Assembly: GCF_020075705.1 (NCBI RefSeq)
Contig: NZ_JAIQUM010000044.1
Coordinates: forward strand, 1 to 46,736
DNA: 46,736 nt
Reading direction: 5' to 3'
DNA from: Metabacillus rhizolycopersici
Lineage (GTDB): Bacteria; Bacillota; Bacilli; Bacillales; Bacillaceae
Below the pieces are notes generated by a model that searched no databases, had not been told where the DNA came from, and was given only the letters and a program-made list of their open reading frames with translations. Made by a program: the position numbers and the translations under genes. Shown piece after piece: positions 27,081-34,044 of this stretch (its first letter is position 1; every line of letters begins with the position of its first letter).

Positions 27081-28475
27081 TTATTTTGCCAGTTCATAAA
27101 TAGCCTGGGCATAAATTGCCGTTGCTTTTAAAAGATCTTCAATAATAATATATTCATCCTTTTGATGAGCAATATCAGGTCTTCCAGGGAATAAAGGCCC
27201 AAATGCAACTCCAGCTTCTAATGCACGCGCATAAGTCCCCCCACCGATTGCAATAAGCTCGGCCTTTTCACCTGTTTGCTGTTCGTAAACGCTTTGCAAC
27301 GTTTGAATAAGGGGATGATCTTCTTCAACATGATGTGGTTTTGAATCTACAAATGAATGTAAATCAAAGCCATCCAGCGCAGTAAAGCCCTTTTTAATGT
27401 ACTCAGCATTACCTGTAACTGGATAACGAACATTCACTCCAATCTGTCCACCCGACTCTTTTGAATAGGACATGACACCAAGATTTACAGTTAAATCACC
27501 ACTGATTTCATCCTTATATGAAATTTTCAAATTTTCACCACGCGTGTCATTTTCAAAAACATCAACTATTGTTTTGATATAATGACGACCTTGTGTATCT
27601 AATTCAAGCTTATTTAAAAATGCTGCTAATAAAATTCCAGCATTTTTCCCGTTATTTGGTTCCATTGCATGCGCTGAAATTCCTTCAATTGAAAATGTTA
27701 ATGAATCAGCATCAACCTTACAAACACCTTTCACTTCTGCTTCATTTAAATAATCTGTGAATAATTGACGAACATCCGTTGCATTGGGATTCATAATCGT
27801 AGCCTCAGCAAAATCGGGAACCATGTTAAATCGTCTTCCAGATTGAAAGGATTGGAGGTTAACATCTCCTTGCTCAGTTTCCATGGTTGACGTTTGTTTT
27901 AATGTAACATCAATAATTCCCTTTTCAGCAAAGATAATTGGAAAATCTGCATCAGGAGCAAAGCCAACTACCGGCATCTTTTCATGCTTAAAATAGTGAT
28001 CCACACAACGCCATTCACTTTCCTCATCTGTCCCGATAATCATCCGTACATTTTTTGTTAATGGTAAAGCTAGATCCTTGATAATTTTTAGAGCATAAAA
28101 TGCAGCAATCGTTGGACCTTTATCATCCAACGCGCCACGAGCAAAGATCTTACCATCTCTAATATTTGCACCATAAGGATCACTAGTCCATCCATCACCT
28201 TCTGGTACGACATCAACATGACAAAGCACACCGACGACATCTTCACTACTGCCTATTAATTCGATGTGTCCTGCATAGCCATCAAGGTTCTTAATTGAAA
28301 AGCCTGAATCTGCACCCAATTGTAATAAATGGAGAAAAGCTTCGTTAATTCCTTCTCCAAATGGAGCTACATCACTAATCGTTTCCTCATCTAACACACT
28401 TTTTATTCGCAAAAAAGATTGCGTCTCTTTTATTATCTCGTCTCTTCTTTTTTCCACTTCGTCTTTCCAATTCAT
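27081..28475 (-). CDS. pepV: Dipeptidase PepV
   Basis: A 464-residue M20-family dinuclear zinc dipeptidase that hydrolyses dipeptides in the cytoplasm. Metal and catalytic residues are visible: CHVDVVPEG (His and Asp), GALDDKGP (bridging Asp), TDEESEW (catalytic and metal Glu), PDADFP and a late His in RPDIAHQKDE. The PepV-type inserted lid domain is present (GISAHAMEPNNGKNAG). The start at 28475 has GGAGG 10 bases upstream; the track of coding continues six codons further without support. A family 1 repeat lies 68 bases upstream. Confidence 0.92.
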   Translation of the reverse strand: MNWKDEVEKRRDEIIKETQSFLRIKSVLDEETISDVAPFGEGINEAFLHLLQLGADSGFSIKNLDGYAGHIELIGSSEDVVGVLCHVDVVPEGDGWTSDPYGANIRDGKIFARGALDDKGPTIAAFYALKIIKDLALPLTKNVRMIIGTDEESEWRCVDHYFKHEKMPVVGFAPDADFPIIFAEKGIIDVTLKQTSTMETEQGDVNLQSFQSGRRFNMVPDFAEATIMNPNATDVRQLFTDYLNEAEVKGVCKVDADSLTFSIEGISAHAMEPNNGKNAGILLAAFLNKLELDTQGRHYIKTIVDVFENDTRGENLKISYKDEISGDLTVNLGVMSYSKESGGQIGVNVRYPVTGNAEYIKKGFTALDGFDLHSFVDSKPHHVEEDHPLIQTLQSVYEQQTGEKAELIAIGGGTYARALEAGVAFGPLFPGRPDIAHQKDEYIIIEDLLKATAIYAQAIYELAK

Positions 28476-28542
28476 TATGTAAGCCTCCTGCATTCTTAAA
28501 ACTTTTTACTCACCTCTATCTAACATACCAAACAGCACTCTA

Positions 28543-28775
28543 GAACAAAAGCGGAAGCGCCTTGATCAGCCTCAGGCAAATAAGACGCTTTTGAATAGAA
28601 GGTGTTCTTTACCTTCAATTCAAAAGTGGCTGTAGACCCAAGAGGCAGTCAAGAACGCGACGTCCTGTCGCATTGACTGCACTTGCACGTCCTGTGCTTC
28701 GGGGCCGGACGCTTGCGCTGGATGTCGTGCGCTTATCCACAGTACAAGAATTTTATAATTTTACGCTAAACAACA
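28543..28775 (+). repeat. Family 1 repeat carrying a nested hairpin cassette, with DnaA box
   Basis: The outer element is family 1, with stem GCCTC/GAGGC in place of GCCCC/GGGGC. The right arm is interrupted near 28646 by about 70 bases containing two mini-hairpins with the same loop: GCGAC-GTCCT-GTCGC and GCAC-GTCCT-GTGC, the first framed by AGTCAA/TTGACT. After this, the family 1 end resumes with GCTGGATGTCGTGCGC. The perfect DnaA box is at 28733-28741. Confidence 0.8.
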
Positions 28776-29013
28776 AAGTAAAATTCACTTTAAGTTCATT
28801 CTCTTTTTTGCGCAGACTTACTTATCGTATAAGTACAAATCAACAAACGTTGGCTAAAATCGCTTTAATTAACAAATACTGGGGAAAGAAGAACATACCC
28901 ACTTTTTTTATCATTGCTTTATTAAGCTCGTAATAGGGTAAACTCATCCTTCTGATAGTTCCTTTAAACATAGCAAATGCCAAACCAAGGATAAAACTAT
29001 TGCAAAATAATAT

Positions 29014-29057
29014 AAAAACGAATATTATTATACATGTTTTGAATAGTGTTCGTAAAA
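29014..29057 (+). promoter_or_regulatory. Pair of PurR boxes upstream of pbuO
   Basis: AAAAACGAATATT (29014-29026) matches the PurBox consensus AWWWCCGAACWWT at 11 of 13 positions. An inverted second box, AGTGTTCGTAAAA (29045-29057), matches its complement at 10 of 13. They are 18 bases apart, the inverted pair arrangement PurR uses in B. subtilis, and end 14 bases before the start codon of a purine permease, so purine-dependent repression is likely. Confidence 0.65.
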
Positions 29058-29071
29058 AAACGGGGGTACAT

Positions 29072-30370
29072 ATGTTTAATTTAGCTGAAAATAATACGAA
29101 TGTAAAAACTGAAATTACTGCCGGGATTACAACGTTTTTAACAATGGTTTATATCGTCGTTGTCAACCCGATTATTCTATCAGATGCAGGAGTACCGTTC
29201 GATCAAGTATTCACTGCGACAATTATTGCAACAATCATTGGCACACTTTGGATGGCATTGTCCGCGAACTATCCAATTGCTATTGCTCCAGGTATGGGCT
29301 TGAATGCATATTTCGCTTATTCAGTTGTTGGTGCAAATGAAAATATATCTTATACTACAGCATTTTCTGCTGTATTTGTAGCGGGTATTATCTTTGTTAT
29401 CTTATCGTTAACACCTTTCCGTAAAAAATTAATTGAAGCTATACCAAATAATTTAAAGTATGGGATTACAGCTGGTATCGGTTTATTTATTGCATTTATC
29501 GGACTTCGATTAACTGGGATTGTAACGGCCGATCCATCCAACCTTGTGGCATTAGGTGACCTTTCATCCCCATCTGTTCTTTTAGCAATCGTTGGTCTTG
29601 CCGTCACATTAGTTTTAATGAGCATGAAGCTACCTGGTGCGTTATTCATTGGGATGATTATTACTGGATTGATCGCCTTTTTCACAGGGCAGCTCGAGTT
29701 TAAGGAGGGCTTCGTTTCACTTCCTAGCTTACCTGAGGGGATTATTATTTCAAATCCATTTACTGCGATCGGAGATGTCGTTACATATGGATTATATGCG
29801 GTTGTATTTTCGTTCTTAATGGTAACGATTTTTGATACAACAGGTACGATGATTGGTGTAGCACATCAAGCTGGGTTAATGAAAGGAAACGAACTACCAA
29901 GAGCTCGTACTGCGTTATTAGCAGATTCAGCGGCTACGACTGTCGGAGCAATGTTTGGCACAAGTCCAACAAGTGCTTATATCGAATCCTCTGCTGGGGT
30001 TGCAGCGGGTGGGCGAACTGGATTAACATCGTTAACAGTTGCCGTGCTATTTGGAGTCACACTTCTTTTTAGCCCTTTAGTTGGAGCAGTATCGGGCATT
30101 TCAGCCATTACAGCACCAGCACTTATTATTGTTGGAAGCTTAATGATGGGGGCAGTTACTCAAATTAATTGGAAAGAATTAGACGAAGCCTTCCCAGCAT
30201 TCCTTGTCATATTAACAATGCCGTTAACTTCAAGTATTGCTACAGGAATAGCGCTAGGATTTATTGCTTATCCGTTAATGAAGATTGCGAGTGGAAAATG
30301 GAAAGATGTTCATATCTTCGTTTATATTTTTGCGGTACTATTTTTCATACAACTTGTATTTATTGGTTAA
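29072..30370 (+). CDS. pbuO: Hypoxanthine/guanine permease (PbuO, AzgA-like)
   Basis: A 432-residue transporter with about 12-14 membrane segments that imports purine bases. AzgA-group features are visible: TEITAGITTFLTMVYIVVVNP at the N-terminus, APGMGLNAYFA, and FGTSPTSAYIESSAGVAAGGRTGLTS in the middle. The start at 29072 has GGGGG 6 bases upstream; the frame runs 24 codons further upstream through the PurR boxes, which is not credible as protein. It matches YtiP/PbuO in position next to pepV. It stands alone and ends at a strong terminator. Confidence 0.9.
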   Translation: MFNLAENNTNVKTEITAGITTFLTMVYIVVVNPIILSDAGVPFDQVFTATIIATIIGTLWMALSANYPIAIAPGMGLNAYFAYSVVGANENISYTTAFSAVFVAGIIFVILSLTPFRKKLIEAIPNNLKYGITAGIGLFIAFIGLRLTGIVTADPSNLVALGDLSSPSVLLAIVGLAVTLVLMSMKLPGALFIGMIITGLIAFFTGQLEFKEGFVSLPSLPEGIIISNPFTAIGDVVTYGLYAVVFSFLMVTIFDTTGTMIGVAHQAGLMKGNELPRARTALLADSAATTVGAMFGTSPTSAYIESSAGVAAGGRTGLTSLTVAVLFGVTLLFSPLVGAVSGISAITAPALIIVGSLMMGAVTQINWKELDEAFPAFLVILTMPLTSSIATGIALGFIAYPLMKIASGKWKDVHIFVYIFAVLFFIQLVFIG

Positions 30371-30458
30371 TGAAAAATCCCAATTCACTAAACAATATGC
30401 AAGATACACCTTCATCTTTATTGCCATTGAAAAAATAGCGTATTGAAATTTTCACAAT

Positions 30459-30506
30459 AAAACCCGATAATGGGATCTTTGGAAAAAGTCCATTATCGGG
30501 TTTTCC
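30459..30506. terminator. Terminator downstream of pbuO
   Basis: AAAACCCGATAATGG pairs with CCATTATCGGGTTTT around a roughly 17-base loop. The stem is perfect and is flanked by A on the left and T on the right, so it serves pbuO and the opposing Cys-rich gene. Confidence 0.9.
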
Positions 30507-30542
30507 GCTATTCTATACTATTCAAAGCCATGATAAAGAGCG

Positions 30543-30761
30543 TTATACAAAACGTGAATCCTCTAATTCATCAAATGGTTGGATATACCCCTTTTGTTTA
30601 AGATTATTTGTTCCACAATCTGAATCAGGACATCCGACAACATCTTGAGCACATTTGCTACAGCATCTTTTTCCACAGCTCTCACACTGATAAATTTCAA
30701 TTTCAGATTCATTGCAACCACAATTTGTACAAATAGCATAGCCAATTTTCCTCAATGTCAT
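30543..30761 (-). CDS. Small Cys-rich (zinc-ribbon-like) protein
   Basis: A 72-residue protein with ten cysteines, spaced as CTNCGC (11-16), CESC (26-29), CCSKC (33-37) and two later (44, 49), a pattern that would hold two zinc ions. A hydrophilic acidic tail (FDELEDSRFV) follows. It does not match a family I can name; an adaptor or RNA/DNA-binding role is typical for such ribbons. AAGGGGA lies just before the ATG. It is a single leftward gene between two terminators. Confidence 0.65.
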   Translation of the reverse strand: MTLRKIGYAICTNCGCNESEIEIYQCESCGKRCCSKCAQDVVGCPDSDCGTNNLKQKGYIQPFDELEDSRFV

Positions 30762-31100
30762 CTATCCCCTTACGTAATTATGTTTTGTCTAAGGTTGAAA
30801 CTATTAACCTAATCATTCAATAATTTACGATCGTTGCCCTTTTCATTAGAATGAATAATTGTCTGGCAACCACTACTAATATGCTCGTCCCACTAGTTCC
30901 CCTTTTTCGTCTCTTTTTCTTTAACGATTATTAAAATAATATCATGAATTTTCTCATAAATAACGTAAAAGCGTTTGACATTTTCCTACATTTTTCTCAA
31001 ACAAGCCCACCATTTGAGCGTTTCCAATACCAAAATCTAGATTTGCTTTACCGCCCTAAAAGCCTAATTCCTCCGGCTATTATATTCTTGATTATCATCT
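30762..31100. other. Intergenic stretch; nothing recognised
   Basis: AT-rich DNA with no supported frame, no copy of either repeat family and no convincing structured RNA. A hairpin at 31101-31140 closes it on the right. Confidence 0.4.
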
Positions 31101-31140
31101 AAAAAGGCTCTTATAATCCTAAGATTATAAGAGCCTTATA
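31101..31140. terminator. Terminator downstream of map
   Basis: AAGGCTCTTATAATC and GATTATAAGAGCCTT form a perfect 15-base stem around CTAA. Leftward, a TTTTT run follows, and the map stop is about 90 bases upstream. Confidence 0.85.
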
Positions 31141-31225
31141 ATTCGACATTCATGCTAATATGCGAGGTTAAAACCATGTTGCATTCGCCAAAGTAAAATT
31201 GTCTATTTATTTCATACTAGAAGAC

Positions 31226-31972
31226 TCACTGTTTTGTTAAAATAATCGGACCTTCCTTTGTAATTGCAATCGTGTGCTCATATTGTGCTGATAGCTTTCC
31301 ATCAATTGTTCTAGCAGTCCAACCATTATTGTCCATTTTTGATCCCCATGCGCCAAGGTTTACCATTGGTTCAATAGTGAGAACCATTCCTTCTCTTAAG
31401 CGCAGACCTTTGTTTGGCTCACCATAGTGGAGAACAGTTGGTGCTTCATGAATTGTTTTTCCAATCCCATGACCAGTGAAATCCCTTACGACAGAAAGAC
31501 CTTCTCCCTCAACATAGGACTGAATCGTATGACCAATATCACCGAGTCGATTTCCAACGACAGATTGTTCAATTGCTCTGTTTAAAGACTCTTCCGTAAT
31601 TTGTAATAAACGAGCTGCTTCAGGTGAAACGTCTCCAACAGCATAAGACCAAGCTGAATCAGCTAGTGCCCCGTTTACATTCACAACCATATCAATCGTC
31701 ACGATATCCCCATTCTTTAAAGGAGTGTTGCGCGGAAAGCCATGACAGATTTCATCATTTATCGAAGCACATGTTGCATATTCATAGCCTTTATATCCCT
31801 TTTGTTCAGGTGTTGCACCATGTTTTTTTAAATAAGATTCAACAAACGAATCGATTTCAAGAGTTGTGACTCCTGGCTTGATTCTTTTCGCAATCTCTTT
31901 ATGACAACTAGCCAATATTTGACCTGCTTTATGCATTAACTCTATTTCCCGTTTGCTTTTTAAAATAATCAA
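31226..31972 (-). CDS. map: Methionine aminopeptidase, type I
   Basis: A 248-residue enzyme that removes the initiator methionine from new proteins. The five metal ligands of type I enzymes are in place: the Asp pair in TIDMVVNVNGALADSAW, the His in HGIGKTIHEAPTV, and the Glu residues in TIEPM and QYEHT. It is a stand-alone map, far from the ribosomal protein operon, so it resembles the second enzyme YflG of B. subtilis. The start is a TTG at 31972 with GGAGGG 9 bases upstream; the frame continues 23 codons only because the family 1 repeat upstream is open. Confidence 0.9.
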   Translation of the reverse strand: MIILKSKREIELMHKAGQILASCHKEIAKRIKPGVTTLEIDSFVESYLKKHGATPEQKGYKGYEYATCASINDEICHGFPRNTPLKNGDIVTIDMVVNVNGALADSAWSYAVGDVSPEAARLLQITEESLNRAIEQSVVGNRLGDIGHTIQSYVEGEGLSVVRDFTGHGIGKTIHEAPTVLHYGEPNKGLRLREGMVLTIEPMVNLGAWGSKMDNNGWTARTIDGKLSAQYEHTIAITKEGPIILTKQ

Positions 31973-32005
31973 AACCTTTTCCCTCCGATTTACACATATG
32001 TAGCC

Positions 32006-32170
32006 GAACAAAAGCGCAAGCGCCTTAATCAGCCCCAACAAGCATAAGACGCTTCTGAATAGAAGGTGTTTTTTGCCTTCAATTCAAAAGTGGCTGTAGA
32101 CCTAAGAGGGGCTAGGCTCTGAATGCCTTGCGCTTATCCACAGTACAAGAATTTTATAGTTTTACGCTAA
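32006..32170 (+). repeat. Family 1 long-hairpin repeat with DnaA box
   Basis: A full copy with AGCCCC/GGGGCT, GCTTCTGAAT/ATTCAAAAG and GAAGG/CCTTC stems; the block between GGGGCTAGG and the right end is shortened. The perfect DnaA box is at 32134-32142. It lies 34 bases upstream of the map start codon. Confidence 0.85.
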
Positions 32171-32173
32171 ACA

Positions 32174-32222
32174 AGAACAAAAGCCCTTTAGCTGGACAAT
32201 TTCAAAGCCAAAACTTATAAAT
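32174..32222 (+). repeat. Partial family 1 copy with the alternative right end
   Basis: GAACAAAAGCCCTTTAGCTGGACAATT is followed by TCAAAGCCAAAACTTATAAATT, the same right end as the copy at 14687. Almost the whole middle is deleted. It abuts the full copy at 32006-32170. Confidence 0.7.
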
Positions 32223-32751
32223 TATAATAACCTAAAAAAGATATAGCTTATCATACCATGAACAAGTCCTCCGACAAACTTAGAAATCAGCCACACGATG
32301 AAATGAATTGTTATTGTGAATAAACAATCAAGGATGAATAATTATATTATTAATATGATACATAACGATTAAAGTTCACCTAAATTTCTTATACCAATGA
32401 TTTTTTGGGAAATTAAAAACCTTGATCCACTCACACCCTTTTTACGGAAAATATAGAAAAAAGATTCCTTTCACTTGAAAAAAAACAAAATTATTGTCAT
32501 ACTATTCAGAATAGCAGTCATATAGATTTATTGTGTTAAGTACAAAGTAATATGTAAATAGGACGTTTAATTGTTAAATATTTGTAAATTAATTCTCTTT
32601 AATGGATTGTAAGTGTTCAAATCGTGTAGAATATTGTTGTAACGTTTTACCAAGTATCTAAATATGTATGAAGTGACATCTGAGATTTGCAGAAATCGAA
32701 AGGTTGTAGTAGGCATTGCCAGCGCGATCAAACGATAAGGAGTGGTTTTTT
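32223..32751. other. Intergenic stretch upstream of ytzE; no gene
   Basis: About 530 AT-rich bases without a frame that has a binding site or recognisable protein. It presumably includes the ytzE promoter; I could not choose -35/-10 boxes with confidence. A repeated GTCATA near 32493-32520 is the only pattern noted. Confidence 0.4.
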
Positions 32752-32973
32752 GTGAAACCTTCAACAAACCGTATGCTAACCAGAATCAAATCAGTCTACA
32801 TGTTTATTAATGAGCGGGGAACTGTAACGACACAGCAACTTGTTGACGAATTTGGTATTACTCCACGAACCATTCAACGTGATTTAAATGTGTTAGCTTA
32901 TAACGAGTTGGTTCACAGCCCAACAAGAGGTAAATGGGCCACTACAAAGAAAAAGGTAAAGATGTCTTCGTAA
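32752..32973 (+). CDS. ytzE: YtzE, small DeoR-type helix-turn-helix protein
   Basis: A 73-residue protein that is essentially one DeoR-type winged-helix DNA-binding domain (RIKSVYMFINERGTVTTQQL to ITPRTIQRDLNVLAYNELV). It has no sugar-binding effector domain, so it is a mini-regulator of unknown target. It starts with GTG at 32752; AAGGAG lies 9 bases upstream. Position near rsuA and ytgP matches ytzE of B. subtilis. A terminator follows. Confidence 0.85.
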   Translation: MKPSTNRMLTRIKSVYMFINERGTVTTQQLVDEFGITPRTIQRDLNVLAYNELVHSPTRGKWATTKKKVKMSS

Positions 32974-33006
32974 GGAATCAATCAAAAATTAATAGCAATT
33001 ATACAT

Positions 33007-33050
33007 AAAAGGAACCTTTATTATATTAGGTTCCTCCTTTTTGATTTTTT
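33007..33050. terminator. Terminator downstream of ytzE
   Basis: AAAAGGAACCT pairs with AGGTTCCTCCTTTT around a 10-base AT loop, then TTGATTTTTT. Confidence 0.85.
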
Positions 33051-33066
33051 ATTCATTATGGATTGT

Positions 33067-33114
33067 AAAACCCTCTACCTCAAGATAAAGAAGACACAAA
33101 GACGAAAGGTAGGG
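33067..33114. terminator. Probable terminator downstream of rsuA
   Basis: CCCTCTACCT (33071-33080) pairs with AGGTAGGG (about 33107-33114). Leftward, it is followed by TTTTAC. It lies about 35 bases beyond the rsuA stop. Confidence 0.45.
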
Positions 33115-33148
33115 ATAACTACCCATAAAAAGTACGGTCTGTCTCGTA

Positions 33149-33880
33149 TTATATGATTTCAATCGGTTGAGCCTGTCGCAATGCTTCAACCTCATCCTCA
33201 GTTAATTCTCGATATTCACCAATTTTTAGTTCCTCTTCATCCAATGTGATTGGTCCCATCGAAATTCTTTTTAGATAGGTTACCTTTTTTCCAACTGATT
33301 CAAACATTCGTTTCACTTGATGGTATTTCCCTTCTGTAATCGTGACGTGAATGGTAGACTGATTTCCTGATTGTAAAATTTCAAGTATCGCAGGCTTTGT
33401 CACATACCCATCATCTAGCTCAACACCGCTTTTAAATGCAGCAATATCTCCTTCTGTCACTTCGCCTAAAATTGTTGCAAAATACGTTTTAGGAACGTGT
33501 TTTTTCGGCGATAACAACTGGTGTGAAAGCTGACCATCATTCGTTAAAAGCAATAACCCCTCCGTATCCTTATCAAGTCTCCCAACCGGGAACGGCTGAC
33601 AGACTGCATCTTCCATTTCAAGTAAATCAATAACCGTTTCTTGTACTTCATCTTCGGTAGCAGATAAATAACCCGCGGGCTTGTTCATAAGTAAATAAAC
33701 AAATTCCTTATAATCAATTTTTTCACCGTTAACAGTTACATCCTGTTCCTCTGGATTAACATGTGTTTTCGGATCTTTAATAACAACTCCGTCAGCAAGG
33801 ACAACACCCGTTTTCAGTATTTTTTTTACATCTTTCCGACTTCCGTATCCAATATTCGCTAATAATTTATCAATTCTCAT
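33149..33880 (-). CDS. rsuA: 16S rRNA pseudouridine synthase, RsuA family
   Basis: A 243-residue enzyme that turns a uridine of 16S rRNA (516 in E. coli) into pseudouridine. An N-terminal S4 RNA-binding domain (RIDKLLANIGYGSRKDVKK) precedes the synthase domain with GRLDKDTEGLLLLTNDG, in which D103 is the catalytic aspartate. A C-terminal GKYHQVKRMFESVGKKV loop is typical of the RsuA/RluB/RluE group. In B. subtilis this place holds ytzG. It is leftward, downstream of ytgP, but separated by a terminator-like hairpin. Confidence 0.88.
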   Translation of the reverse strand: MRIDKLLANIGYGSRKDVKKILKTGVVLADGVVIKDPKTHVNPEEQDVTVNGEKIDYKEFVYLLMNKPAGYLSATEDEVQETVIDLLEMEDAVCQPFPVGRLDKDTEGLLLLTNDGQLSHQLLSPKKHVPKTYFATILGEVTEGDIAAFKSGVELDDGYVTKPAILEILQSGNQSTIHVTITEGKYHQVKRMFESVGKKVTYLKRISMGPITLDEEELKIGEYRELTEDEVEALRQAQPIEII

Positions 33881-33969
33881 CTATCTTTACACCACTCTAC
33901 TTATTTTTTAGACCTACTATGTATTTTTCTTAACAATTATCTATCCTGATTATGATTTCTTTAAATGTG

Positions 33970-34005
33970 TGAAAAAAACCCGGTCATTTCACCGAGTTTT
34001 TAAGA
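33970..34005. terminator. Terminator downstream of murJ/ytgP
   Basis: AAAAACCCGGT pairs with ACCGAGTTTTT around CATTTC. It lies about 40 bases beyond the murJ stop. Confidence 0.8.
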
Positions 34006-34044
34006 AAAACATTATTATCTTAACCTGACCGTTTGTTTTCAATT

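Noticed and set aside
28800..29072. A purine riboswitch upstream of pbuO
   Set aside because: I found no conserved purine aptamer core or three-way junction; the PurR boxes explain regulation better.
31975..32041. N-terminal extension of methionine aminopeptidase
   Set aside because: The extension also reads through the repeat; a GGAGGG site points to the TTG at 31972, which gives the usual 248-residue length.
6205..32170. The DnaA boxes as a replication origin
   Set aside because: They are spread singly over 26 kb, each in a copy of one repeat, with no AT-rich unwinding region, dnaA or dnaN nearby.
32567..32767. Leftward 66-codon frame upstream of ytzE
   Set aside because: It overlaps the ytzE start and likely promoter, has no binding site and resembles no known protein.
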